In this document: positions 24,895 to 35,540 of the stretch, in pieces | Layout of the letters: each line of letters begins with the position of its first letter | Position numbering within the stretch: the stretch's first letter is position 1 | From: Hemerocallis citrina | Taxonomy: Eukaryota; Streptophyta; Magnoliopsida; Asparagales; Asphodelaceae | Assembly: GCA_017893485.1 (NCBI GenBank) | Contig: CM030358.1 | Coordinates: 150,425,368 to 150,489,367 of the forward strand | Direction: 5' to 3' | DNA: 64,000 bases | The notes under the pieces: generated by a model | The model's database searches: none | Told to the model about the DNA's origin: nothing | What the model saw: the letters and a program-made list of their open reading frames with translations, nothing else | Made by a program: the position numbers and the translations under genes

Positions 24895-25935
24895 TCATTG
24901 TGATATGATCTCCCTTCAAGAATCGAAACTTGAATCCCCGTCCTCCACCCTCTATCGTTCGATCGGTGGATCCCTTACTCACCAATTGGATTTCCCTTGA
25001 TGCAGTTGGATCTTCTTTGGTTTTAAAGATTCTCGTTTCTCCCTTATTTCAATTCGCAGATAAACCTTTTTGCTCATTGTTCAACTCAACTGGGTTCAGT
25101 TATGATCTCACTGTGGTGTCGGTTTATGGGGGCCCGTCCACAGCGGATCGTCGTAATGAGTTTTGGAACGAATTTAACTCATTCCATAACAACATTCAGG
25201 GTTTCTATTTTTTCTGTGGTAACTTTAATTATGTCACGAGATTCTCCTTTGAAGATCAGGTTTTGCCACGCACTCTTTAGATTGTTCCCGTTTTAACGAT
25301 TGCATTCGCTCTCTCCACTTGACCGATCTGCCCCTCAATGGTAGTGGTCCAGCATGTGTTCTTCCCCGTCCTTGGCTAAGCTCGATCGTTTTCTGGTGTC
25401 CCTTGACTGGATCAACTTCTTCCACAACTCTTTTACTTCGGCCTTGCCTAATCTTTCGTCTGACCACGTTCCTATCTCTTTGTTCTCCAACTATAATTTC
25501 TCTAGACCTTTCAAATTCTGTTTTGAAAAATTCTGGTTACAAGACCAAATCTTCGTCAAATGTCACAAGATCTTCGTCAAATGTCACAAGATTCTCCTTT
25601 TAAAGATCGGGTTTTGCCCCGCACTCTTTAGATTCTTCCCGTTTTAACGATTGCATTCGCTCTCTCCACTTGATCGATCTGCCCCTCAACGGTAACCTAG
25701 CATGCGTTCTTCCCCGTCCTTGGCTAAGCTCGGTCGTTTTCTGTTGTCCCTTGACTGGATCAACTTCTTCCACAACTCTTTTACTTCGACCTTGCCTAAT
25801 CCGTCATTTGACCACGTTCCTATCTCTTTGTTCTCCAACTATAATTTCTCTAGACCTCTCAAATTCCGTTCCTCAAATTTCGTTTTGAAAAATTCTGGTT
25901 ACAAAACCAAATCTTCGTCAATCTTATTTTGGAGT
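24895..25935 (+). pseudogene. LINE ORF2 endonuclease domain, broken and partly duplicated
   Basis: DMISLQESKLES (from about 24901) is the N-terminal endonuclease motif (usually LQETK). FYFFCGNFNYVTRF (about 25205-25245) corresponds to the GDFN catalytic block with Asp changed to Asn. A diverged 351-bp tandem duplication follows: TDLPLNGSGPACVLPRP-type sequence at 25319 recurs as IDLPLNG at 25670, each continuing LDWINFFHNSFTSALPNLSS and DHVPISLFSNYNFSRP. The two copies differ at many sites, so this duplication is older than the 727-bp one. Confidence 0.8.
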
Positions 25936-26489
25936 GCCTCTCCTCGATCACGTGCTCCTCCGGGCTAGGCCGCATCCTGATCAAACTACATGCCATAAAA
26001 TACGGTTGTAAAATCTGGCGGAAAGAGAGATTTGCTAATGCAAATTTCTTTTAAAATGTTTTCCTGTCTTCTATTGATTCCATTGATAAACTTGAGGAAC
26101 TTGGTCCTATTTCGGAATCCCTTCGTTCTGAACGTGCATATTTTAAAAGAGAATACCCGTCCATTCTCCACAATGACCACATTAAATGGGTCCAGCAGGC
26201 GAAGTTTCGTTGGTTGAAGGAGGGTGATGGCAACACCTTTCTTCCCCAACTTCGCTTCGCATCGTCAGCGATGCAATCGTATTTATGGTATTTCCTCTAT
26301 CCTAGACAATGGTGATGATCTCTCTACGGATGCTGAAATTCATGCAACTTTCCTTCATTTCATTAAAGATCTTTTGGGATCTCAGAAAAATCACTCCATT
26401 CACCTGGACTGGACCCACCTGTATGGTCAGCAGACACATGATCTGTCTTCTTTGGAAGAACCTTTTTCCTTAGATCAAGTCCGCAGTGT

Positions 26490-28345
26490 TTTCACTCAAA
26501 AGTGATTCCACTCCTGGCCCAGATGGCTTTCCAGCCTTTTTCTTCCAACGTTTTTGGGATTGTCTTAAAGACGACCTGTTCAAGATGTTCTCCGATTTAC
26601 ATCAAGGTAATTTTTCCTTTGAAAGGATCAAAGCTATGTGCACATCATTCTTATCCCCAAAATTTTGGGTGCTCGGTCTACAACTTTCGACCGATTAGCT
26701 TACTCAATACGACTTTCAAGATCATTATGAAAGTTCTCTCGACCCGTCTAGGTGCTGTCATCTCTCCCATGATTGACCCTGCCCCAATCGGGCTTTATTA
26801 AAGATCGTTCATCCTTGGTAGTGTGGCGTCAGCCCAAGAAATCATCTCCGTGTGCCATAGATCCAATTCTGAGGGCATCCTGCTGAAATTAGACTTTCAA
26901 AAAGCTTATGATAAAGTTGGGATTTCCTTTTTGAGATCCTCTTTCATCGTGGTTTTGGTCCGAAATGGATCGCCTGGATTAAATCGAGTCTTTTCGCGGG
27001 GACCTCATCCGTTATTATTAATGGTTCGAAAGGTCACAAGTTCAGGTGTAAGCGTGGTCTTCGCCAGGGTGATCCTATTTCTTCCCTCTTATTTTCTCTT
27101 TTGGTCGATGTGTTCAGTAAGTTGCTCCGCAATGTTTGGGAGGCCAATGTCATCGAAGGTCTTGGGGGGTTCTCAAAGCTACCGTGGTGTGCTGAACCTC
27201 CAATACGCCGACGATACTATCATTTTCGCCAAACCCAATGGGTGCACCTTACGTAACCTGAAGTTTCTCCTTTGTATTTTTGAAAGTGCCTTTGGTTTAC
27301 CTATTAATTTTCAAAAATCTTCTATCTTTTGCTTGGTGGGGTCTCACAACCGCCAAGTGGAAATTGCCCATTTCTTTTAACTATGCTTCTAGCTCCTTCC
27401 CTATCCAATATCTCAGAATCCCATTGAGATGGGGGAAAGCTTCATAAATTGGATTGGATGCCGATGATTGAAAAAGTTGACTCTAGGCTTAGCTTTTGGT
27501 CTGGTAAGCACCTTTCTCGGGCAGACTCATCCTTGTTAATTCTGTCCTCTCCTCTATCCCTTTATATATGATGTCCTTCTATTATGTCCCGGCTTGGGTT
27601 ATCAAGAGGATTGACCATATCAGAAGAAATTTCTTCTGGTCGGGTGCCGATGTATATAAGAGCAGGCACTCATTTCTGTAACTGGAAGTTGATTTGCACT
27701 TCTAAGGCGGTCTTGGAGTTCTCAACCTCAGACACCAAAATTTGGCCCTCCTGGGCAAATGGTTATAGAGAATTCTGAAAAATGATCGATTGCCTTGGGC
27801 TCGCATTATCTCTCTAAATTGTTTCACCCGGCATTGAATTTGGGATTTCCATCATTCTCTTTCCCGTAAGGCCTCTCCCTTTTGGAAGGGGGTCTAGAAA
27901 GCAGCCAGCGCTTTTCGTTGCGGTATTTCCCACGTGTGCGCAGATAAGACCAAATTTTGGGATGATTTATGGTTCGGTAATATCAAGCTTGCGGTGGCCT
28001 TCCCTTCGTTCTTCCAATTGGCCTCTAACCCCTCGGCCACTGTAGCGGTGGCCTTCCCTTTACTCCTGGCATCCCACTAATGATTTCAAATGGTGATGGA
28101 CCAGTTCTGGTTCCTATTCAGTTAAATCTTTTTACAATTTTCTTAATTTCGGGGGTACCTTATCCAGGAGTGCTAAGTGCTTTTTACAATCCTCACCTGG
28201 CTTGTGCTTAACAACAAGCTTCTCACCGTCGATGTTCTTAATAAAAGAAACTTGGCTTTAGGTCAATTATGCGCTGTGCTCTTCAGCGCACGAGGACGCT
28301 GATCACCTTTTCCTCCACTGCAACTTTATTCATCCATTGTGGATG
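26490..28345 (+). pseudogene. LINE ORF2 reverse transcriptase and zf-RVT region
   Basis: The reverse-transcriptase motifs appear in order across shifting frames: STPGPDGFPAFFF (about 26507), FRPISLLNTTFKIIMK (about 26688), LKLDFQKAYDKVG (about 26888) and the catalytic LQYADDTIIF (27198-27227). HEDADHLFLHCNFIHPLW (about 28290-28342) is the zf-RVT motif found at the ORF2 C-terminus of plant L1 elements. At least five frameshifts lie between motifs, so the enzyme is dead. Confidence 0.88.
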
Positions 28346-28549
28346 ATTAGTGTTCAGGCTTGGCAAGCTCGATCTATTCCCCAACGAATTTTCGTCCTGT
28401 TGGATGCCTCATTCTCTCAGGAAAGAGTATCGTAAATCCTGGGTCCTTTCCATTATGGCCATCATTTGGGTGGTTTGCTGGGAAAGGAATAAACGTATTT
28501 TTGCTCATTCATCGGCCACGATTGATAACATTATTGATGACTTATTATT

Positions 28550-28955
28550 CTTCACCAAATTTTGGTCTTCCACTTTATCGCATGATAACGTGGAAGCCTT
28601 ACATTTAAGTCGCCTGGATGAGGCAATATGTTTTTCCCATTCTACGAATATTTTATCCATTTAGCTATTCTTCTCTAATTTTGTTTTCTTTTCTTTCTGT
28701 TTCCGTACAGCACTTAGGTGTTACTGGTGTCTACTTTCCTCTTCCTTAGGAGGTTCTTATTCGTCACCAAATTTTGGTCTTCCACTTTATCACATGATAA
28801 CGTGGAAGCCTTACATTTAAGTCGCCTGGATGAGGTGATCTGTTTTTCCCGTTCTACTAATATTTTATCCGTTTAGCTATTCTTCTCTAATTTTGTTTTG
28901 TTTTCTTTCTGTTTCCGTACAGCACTGAGGTGTTACTGGTGTCTACTTTCCTCTT
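28550..28955 (+). repeat. Tandem duplication of about 215 bp in LINE ORF2 end
   Basis: The block caccaaattttggtcttcc recurs about 215 bp later (about 28553 and 28768) and continues through cagcactgaggtgttactgg. The copies differ at a few sites, intermediate in divergence between the other two LINE duplications. Confidence 0.8.
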
Positions 28956-29360
28956 CCTTAGGTTACTGGTTGTAGTTTATTCCTATATGTTTCACTTGTT
29001 TGGTTGTTCTTTCTCGTTGGCTGATGTGGCTTGTCTAATTTCTTTTGGAGGCCTTTGTTATTTTTATCTTTGGATGGTCAATCCACTTGTTGTGGTTGCT
29101 GTTTTGCACCGGGTTTGGCTTGATTTCTGTGTTGCCTTTTCCTTTGCATTGTGGTTGCTGGATTTGATTATTTCTACTCTTTGCTTGTGGTTCGTAGAAT
29201 ATTGTAGTCTCGACTGTGATTTGATTGGTTGTTTCCTTTTTATTTTTGGGTTTTGACCAAGGTTGTGCGCGTTGGTTGGTAGCCTGTTTCTCCGTTTTTT
29301 CCTTTCTTTTGGCGCGTCTAGTTGCTCGTTTTTCTGATGGGTCTTCTTTCTTTCTTTTGG

Positions 29361-29500
29361 TAACACCAGTGTGTACCCAGTGTGTACCCGTGTGTACCCA
29401 GTGTGTACCCGTTGGTAACACCAGTGTGTACCCAGTGTGTACCCGTTGGTAACACCAGTGTGTACCCAGTGTGTACCCGTGTGTACCCAGTGTGTACCCG
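29361..29500 (+). repeat. Minisatellite of gtgtaccc(a) units in LINE 3' region
   Basis: A higher-order array of gtgtacccagtgtgtacccg blocks is punctuated by ttggtaacaccagt, about eleven to twelve gtgtaccc units in all. It is open in a plus-strand frame (a VCTQCVP repeat), which is probably incidental. Confidence 0.85.
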
Positions 29501-30135
29501 CTTTGGTGGTATTTCTTGACTGTGTTTCCTCCTCCCGAAGGTTCTTTTTTCGGTTTCTTCACTGTTCTCTCCCCACTGTCTCGCCGAGGTTAAGTCTCTT
29601 TGTTCATTTCGCCTCTTTGCAGGTCGTATTTGCTTGGGTCCTAGGGGATTGTAAAAGCCCTTTCGATCCCTACGGATTTCGGAGGTTTTGTTTCCGTTGT
29701 GCTCTGGCTTTCCCTATTTTTTCTTCTATCTATCTTCGGCTATAGTCTTCATGCCCATTTGGTTTGCGATTTTCGTTCCTTTTTGCGGCCCCCATCTGTT
29801 CAGGGGCACCATCGCGGTGTCTGGTGTTCTCCTTTCCGCAGTATTCGATCGGTGGTCTTGGAGTGGTTCTTCGCCCCGGGGCCCAGACTTCGCTGATGTT
29901 GCTTTCGATCCCGTGCATTTTCTGACTTTCTGGATTGCATTGGCAATGTGCTCTATTGCTATTGTATTTGTATTTGTAGCTTTGTGTTGTTGTCGTACTA
30001 TTTTTTTACTCTTCATAAAATTGTATCTGTTTGTAACCCTCAATTTTTATTTATATATTGGGATGGAATCTTCTGATTCCATCTGCGTTATCAAAAAAAA
30101 AATCCTAAACGACCACAGATAAGAATAAAACCTAC

Positions 30136-30541
30136 CCTCAAGCTAATGCTCATACCCTCAGCACCATCCAGAGCACAACCAGCTATAATGCCATCAATCA
30201 ATTGACAGCTACCTGTGTCCACAATGAATGCCCCTGCAAAATTTAGAAAAATCTTTTTAAATGCCATCAATCAATTGACAGCTACCTGTGTCCACAATGA
30301 ATGCCCCTGCAAAATTTAGAAAAATCTTTTTAAATTCAAGAACAAGAATTTATTTCCATAACAGTAGGCTAATTATGAAAGTTCTATAATCAGATAGCAA
30401 TACTCGTAAAATTACCGGACTTTATAAGCTGCAAGTATTTTTCTTTGAGAATATGAAATGTGGCGTTTGTTAGTGAGCAATGAAGCGAAACAATGTCACT
30501 TGCTGCGAATAAATCATTTAGGGTGTCCATTCTTCGAGCAG
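30136..30541 (-). pseudogene. ANGUSTIFOLIA (CtBP/BARS-type) gene fragment, two exons
   Basis: Exon 30541-30416 (126 nt, cag acceptor and GTAAT donor) reads ARRMDTLNDLFAASDIVSLH, then CSLTNATFHILKEKYLQLIK. It joins in phase to exon 30233-30136, reading GAFIVDTGSCQLIDGIIAGC and ALDGAEG. These match the Rossmann-fold region of plant ANGUSTIFOLIA, the C-terminal-binding-protein relative that shapes leaves and microtubules (from memory: MDTLNDLLAASD, HIKPGAFLVNTGS, LIDGTIAGCALDGAEG). Nine residues (DDCAVKQLL) are missing in frame between CQL and IDG. The first half of the second exon is tandem-duplicated at 30259-30315. All N- and C-terminal exons are absent, so this is a fragment. Confidence 0.8.
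30259..30340 (-). repeat. Duplicated partial exon of the ANGUSTIFOLIA-like fragment
   Basis: The sequence aatgccatcaatcaattgac and the following roughly 70 bases repeat 30188-30262 directly. The copy includes the start of the exon and its acceptor, which would give a duplicated 3' splice site. Confidence 0.8.
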
Positions 30542-30579
30542 CTGGAAGAAATATATTAGATGTCCTTGATTTTCCATTT

Positions 30580-31560
30580 CCTTTCAGTAAAATGAGTGAA
30601 GAAGATCACATGTTGAAACACAATACATCCATAAAAACAGAAAGTACATTTTTTGTTATTACATAATGAAAACCTATATCATATTGTGTACATTTTTTGT
30701 TATTACATAATGAAAACCTATATCATATTCATTGTTTCCTTTTCCTTTCAGTAAAATGAGTGAAGAAGATCACATGTTGAAACACAATACATCCATAAAA
30801 ACAGAAAGTACATTTTTTGTTATTACATAATGAAAACCTATATCATATTCATTGTTTCCTTTTCCTTTCAGTAAAATGAGTGAAGAAGATCACATGTTGA
30901 AACACAATACATCCATAAAAACAGAAAGTACATTTTTTGTTATTCCATAATGAAAACCTATATCATATTGTGTACATTTTTTGTTATTACATAATGAAAA
31001 CCTATATCATATTCATTATAAGCTACCCTGTATTTGCTCCAGTTCACAAAAGAGAAAATGCAGTACAATATTTTCTCCAGTTCACAAAAGGATATAATCT
31101 ACTGGATATAATCCAGTACAATATTTTGTTATTATTACATAATGAAAACCTATATCATATATTCATTGTAAGCTACCCTGTATTTGTTCCAGTTCACAAA
31201 AGAGAAAATGCAGTACAATATTTTCTCTAGTTCACAAAAGGATGTAATCACCTGCACTGCAATTTCTACCATATACTGTTTTCATAATCTAAAATTAAAA
31301 TATATGCTAGTTCCTTTATATATTGTACTACATATACACATATTTTGTTATTATTACATAATGAAAACCTATATCATATATTCATTGTAAGCTACCCTGT
31401 ATTTGTTCCAGTTCACAAAAGAGAAAATGCAGTACAATATTTTCTCTAGTTCACAAAAGGATGTAATCACCTGCACTGCAATTTCTACCATATACTGTTT
31501 TCATAATCTAAAATTAAAATATATGCTAGTTCCTTTATATATTGTACTACATATACTTCC
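30580..31560. repeat. Two nested tandem arrays (about 118 bp and 219 bp units)
   Basis: From 30580 a unit of about 118 bp (ctttcagtaaaatgagtgaa...) occurs three times with near identity. From about 31122 a 219-bp unit (tacataatgaaaacctatat ... acatata) occurs twice, essentially identically, with partial copies before it. The arrays share the short motif gttattacataatgaaaacc. The region is non-coding. Confidence 0.85.
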
Positions 31561-31599
31561 CTCATATAGAGTAGTAGTTGTACACATATGGTGGGACTC

Positions 31600-33170
31600 T
31601 TGATGGACGATCTGTACTCTTTTATCTTATCTTGCTTCTTATGTTGTAAGACGCATAGCATGTGTACAAAAAAAAATATTCTATTTGGACGCTTCTTACC
31701 CGTGCTGCCAATTTTCTATGGATTAGAGAACTGTAAATTTTGCAACCACTTGAAACATAATTAAGAAGCATCCAAACAAACAACTTGATCTTTCATAGAC
31801 ATAGATATTACAGCATGTAAACCTTGAAAACTATCTGAATCTTCCATAATGAATCACACCGAGTGTTTTATCCCCTCATATAAGGAAGGGGTTCTCTTTA
31901 CACTAAACTTCTAATGGAAGAAACAAATACAATCTAAACCCAAAACCTTTTGACGTCAATATGAGTTTATAATTAGATAGGCAAATAACTTGAATAATAT
32001 TTCTTCTATAAGTTACACTTAATTATCCTATCCCACTTCTGATAATACTTCCAGCTCTAATCCCTCATCCTAAAGTTTCATCAGTTCAACTTTAATCAAG
32101 AATCAAGATTAACAAATTTGCATACACTTTTGTACTGTGCAATGGAGAACTAGATCATGTATCTGACAAATAAATCATACCATAATAAATAAACTTGGTG
32201 ACAAAGAGAGAATGCAGCACCACCATCAATTACAGTGCTGGACATAATCACCACACCAAGGTTTCAAAAAGCGCAAAGCACAAACCTATATACATCAAGC
32301 CCCCCACCCATTCACAAAAACAATATCCAGTTCAACTTTAATCAAGAATCAAGATTAACAAATTTGCATACACTTTAATCCAGTTCAACTTTAATCCAGT
32401 TCAAGATTAACAAATTAACAAATCAAGAATCAAGAATCAAGATTTACAATGGAGAACTAGATCATGTATCTGACGAATAAGTAAATCATACCATTGTTAT
32501 CAAAAAAAGTAAATCATACTAATAAATAAACTTGGTGACAAAGAGAGAATGCAGCACTACCATCAATTACAGTGCTGGACATAATCACCACCAAGGTTTC
32601 AAAAATCGCAAAGCACAAACCTGTATACATCAAGCCCCCCCCACCCATTCACAAAAACAACATCAACTGTCACCTTGAAACTTTGGTGTAGTGATGATAC
32701 ATTTCACTTAGTTTTAAACTAACCTAGTTAGATTCACTACCGTGCATGTACTGAATGTGAATTACCTAATATATTAAATTAAATATTGAACCAAACAGCA
32801 TTGCAGGAACCGGACTGTAGGTTGAGAACCGACAAGCCACCATATAAAGCTGAAATTTTGGTTGATTTGTTGATCTTATCATTCATTGTTTCTTCTTTCT
32901 ATATACACAGGTGTAATGGACGGGAGATTTCATTGGAATAAATGTCAAATTAGCAAGACAAACATCTTACTAATTAAAGAAGAACAATATAGACTTCCTT
33001 GGAACATCATCATTTTCATTTTCATTTAGAGATTAAATCAAAATATTGTTTGTTATGAGAATTGGGAGATAACAATACCTATTAGTTTAATTGCAATGAA
33101 TGTCAATAACAACATAAGAAAGAAAACCATGTACATTAAAATTCTAGATTAGCAATATTTCTTAATATAA
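31600..33170. other. Non-coding DNA with a duplication of about 0.3 kb
   Basis: The block ggagaactagatcatgtatc and the surrounding roughly 240 bases occurs at 32145 and again at 32452. The second copy has extra short aatcaagattaacaa repeats. Nothing coding was recognised. Confidence 0.7.
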
Positions 33171-33177
33171 TAATAAA

Positions 33178-33370
33178 TTCTTATTTGAGGTGAACTTTGT
33201 TCCGCTGGGCACACAACTTTTGAGGATGTTTCAAATGCATTGAGCCCTGTGTCTCATCATCAATACATAGCCTAATTAGTGTTGTTAAAAGTTGATTGTG
33301 AAGACGATTCGCCAAAGGGCACACAATTAGCATCGGGAGATGTTTCTCTAAGCTAGAAAGTGACAATTAT
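33178..33370 (-). pseudogene. Unidentified exon-like block downstream of the cyclin fragment
   Basis: A minus-strand frame of about 60 codons (SLEKHLPMLIVCPLANRLHN to QKLCAQRNKVHLK) follows a tttctag acceptor-like site. A competing frame reads LRETSPDANCVPFGESSSQS. I cannot decide which frame, if either, was coding. It lies where further cyclin exons would be expected, but I see no cyclin-box motif. Confidence 0.25.
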
Positions 33371-33389
33371 ACTCACTTAGTGTGACAAA

Positions 33390-33500
33390 AATAGCATCAA
33401 CATTAATAAAGCAGAGGTAAAACAACACACAAAATGCCCAGATCAAAAATATATAGCATCGACATTAATAAGCAGAGGTAAAACAACACACAAAATGCCA
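33390..33500. repeat. Tandem duplication of about 65 bp
   Basis: The block cagaggtaaaacaacacaca, with its upstream gcatc(a/g)acattaataa, occurs twice in tandem (33410 and 33473). Confidence 0.75.
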
Positions 33501-33549
33501 TGACAACCTCAGATTCCTAATTAGTTTAAACTGACCGCGATTCATCAAA

Positions 33550-34032
33550 CTAATCGATTCTTGTGAACTCTAGTCTTTTAATCTGAGTCTTGTTCGCCAA
33601 TGTAGCAGCAAATTTCCTCGATTTTTTTTTTTTTTGGATTTTTAAAAAATAAATCAGATTAACAGACTGTACCTATCGGTCGCTGGATCGCCAAGTTGGG
33701 TTCTTGCTAATCACTTTCTTCCTGTAACAAAATACAACAAGAAAAGGGTTACTGATGGAAAAAACTATCCTTCAACGCTCGTCGCTTCAAGTTGGCACTA
33801 GGATATGGCAGCGCAACAACATTCTTGATATCCTTCAACGCTCGTCGGTTCGCCATCTGATCTGAAAAAACCAACAACAACCCCAGAAACAAACCCACAT
33901 CAACATTCAAAAACACAACCACAGATCTCAACCTTTTGAACTCTTTACAAAATGCCATGATTAAAATACCTCTAAAATTTACGACGGGTTTCACCGCAAC
34001 CCCTCTCTGTTCTCATTCCCCGACTCCACCAT
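33550..34032 (-). pseudogene. 5' exons of a G2/mitotic B2-type cyclin (CYCB2), broken
   Basis: The pieces lie in order on the minus strand. Exon 1 (34032-33970) reads MVESGNENREG, then after a one-base shift VAVKPVVNFRG. Exon 2 (33861 to about 33779, cag acceptor) reads QMANRRALKDIKNVVALPYP, then SANLKRRALKD. Exon 3 (33723-33672) ends IQRPI in one frame. The last piece (about 33622-33556) reads RKFAATLANKTQ. This matches the N-terminus of plant CYCB2 proteins: MV-ENN--V-KP, NRRALS-INRN, PYP--NKR-L, RPITRKFAAQLA. The NRRAL...N motif plays the destruction-box role. The cyclin box and everything after it are missing. Frameshifts and a stop after LEFTRID rule out a working cyclin. It is upstream of, and on the same strand as, the ANGUSTIFOLIA-like exons. 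Confidence 0.72.
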
Positions 34033-34232
34033 CTAGAAACAGCTCTCAAATTCAAACCCCAAACCCAAGACAAGAACAAACCCAAAACAGATAGAGACCC
34101 TACTATCAAGAACCCCAAAAGAATTTGCCTCTTTCTTGCAATGAATCTATCTGTAAATTCTCAATAAATAAGGGAAGGGGACGAGAAGAACGGATGTCTG
34201 GAAAATGCACCAGGTCAACGACTAGTGAATCG

Positions 34233-34243
34233 TACCCGTTGGA
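34233..34243 (-). promoter_or_regulatory. Second MSA-like element
   Basis: On the minus strand tccaacgggta matches the MSA core AACGG and all but one consensus position. Paired MSA sites are usual in CYCB promoters, which supports the cyclin identification. Confidence 0.55.
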
Positions 34244-34287
34244 TGTTGTCTGGGTGCCTGAGATGGTGCCACGTGGGCTGATATGGT

Positions 34288-34298
34288 TCTAACGGTCA
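34288..34298 (+). promoter_or_regulatory. MSA element (mitosis-specific activator), G2/M MYB3R site
   Basis: tctaacggtca matches the plant MSA consensus YCYAACGGYYA at every position. It lies about 255 bases upstream of the cyclin ATG (34032), where MYB3R proteins bind in plant B-type cyclin promoters. Confidence 0.7.
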
Positions 34299-34299
34299 C

Positions 34300-35032
34300 C
34301 TATTAACCCTTGTGCTTTCAAAATTTTGTGGTCCTAATTCTTAAAAGAAGCTTTTCTGTGGGGGTTTAAATGTGGGTGGTTTTTTTAATGGATATTTTGA
34401 ATTAAGTTGCCTTTTTTTTTGTTCTTGTCTCGCTAATTACAGTCAATGGTTTTTATTTAATGGGATGGATATGTGCACTGGAATTTGTACCCAGCAAATG
34501 ATCCAGTGGGAGGGTATAATTAGGAGGGATTAATAAAGTGGATTAGGATGGTAATTGATTGTGCATCCTAATGTGGATAGTGTACGAGAATCTCATTCAA
34601 TTATAATGTTGGATTCTTTTTTTGAGAGATGATATATTGTTGGATTTGTAAGAAGATTTCATATTTAGTGTTATGATTTTAGAATATTTGAGGTGATTTT
34701 CCATTCATCTTTACTGTTGTGACTCGCAAAATATATATATTGGGAATATGTTGTTAGATTTGTAAGAAGATTCCATATTTAGAGTTATAATTTCAAAATA
34801 TTTATGGAGAATTTTGTTCATCTTTATTGTTATAACTCGAAAGTATTTGTTAGGGTTTCTCTTGCACGCAGACTGTATGTGTTCATCAATGGAGGAGTTG
34901 GAAATTTTTTATAACGTGAGCAAAAAGAAACAGTAATTTTAAATAGTACCCCCTCTGTTTTAAAATAAAAGTTATTTCAGGTTTTCACACTCTTTTTTAA
35001 GAAAAAACTAGATTAGTGTATTAGTATATATA
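34300..35032. other. Non-coding, with an imperfect tandem duplication and a truncated MITE-like end
   Basis: A block of about 120 bp with ttggatttgtaagaagattt (34635) recurs diverged at about 34755. At 34949 taccccctctgttttaaaa resembles a Stowaway-type terminal repeat but has no matching partner before the Helitron at 35033. Confidence 0.5.
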
Positions 35033-35500
35033 CTAGGTTTGCCCGTTGACACGTGCCTACGGCACGTTTTCGAAACGGTGCACCGTGCACCTTGTTTGAT
35101 CATATAAAATAGTTTTGGAAGTCCAGCAAATTGATTGAAGTAGCAAACATATTATATTAGAAATTTTTGGGGGTCCAGCAAAAACCATATTATATGATTT
35201 TTTTTTTGAATTATTTTAAAAGTTTTTAATTTTTAATTTTTTTAGTTTTTTAATTTTTAATTTTTAAAAAAAAATTTAAAATTTATATTTTCTTAATTTT
35301 TTGAATAGAAGAGGGAGGAAGAGAGAGAGAGAGAGAAAAAAAATAATTAAATAAATATAGGAGTTGTTTTGGGTGGGGGATTTGAATTTGAGTTTTGGGG
35401 GAAAATTTTTGGGGGGAAAATATGTTTTGTGAGGTTAAATCTGGGCCTTTGATTTTTGGGGGAATTGAAGGAGAGCCACTTGATAGCTTTCTTTGTGTTT

Positions 35501-35510
<10 letters not shown>
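35033..35510 (-). mobile_element. Helitron copy, 5' end replaced by (TA)n
   Basis: The minus-strand 3' end reads ggcacgtgtcaacgggcaaa then CCTAG, followed by T. The interior (agctatcaagtggctctcc...) matches the 5' region of the elements at 49935 and 49191. The 5' TCTATATAATA is eroded into a TA microsatellite (about 35503-35539), where a second copy has inserted. Confidence 0.75.

Positions 35511-35539
<29 letters not shown>

Positions 35540-35540
<1 letters not shown>

Larger units (their letters stand above)
21572..30100 (+). mobile_element. Full-length but defective L1-type LINE
   Basis: The element lies between copies of aatcctaaacgaccac (21556-21571 and 30101-30116), up to 16 bp of target-site duplication (the leading As merge with the tail), and ends in an A-rich tail. 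In order it holds ORF1 with a CCHC zinc knuckle, an apurinic-type endonuclease, reverse transcriptase with YADD, a zf-RVT motif, a tandem-repeat 3' region and the tail. All frames are broken, and three internal tandem duplications inflate it to 8.5 kb. It sits within an ANGUSTIFOLIA-like gene fragment on the opposite strand. Confidence 0.9.

Noticed and set aside
29361..29500. CRISPR-like array of repeats
   Set aside because: The spacers are not unique and the units are only a few bases apart. It is a minisatellite in a plant LINE.
29035..29562. Minus-strand 175-codon open frame
   Set aside because: A shadow over the LINE 3' region and its gtgtaccc minisatellite; the repeat yields the regular peptide.
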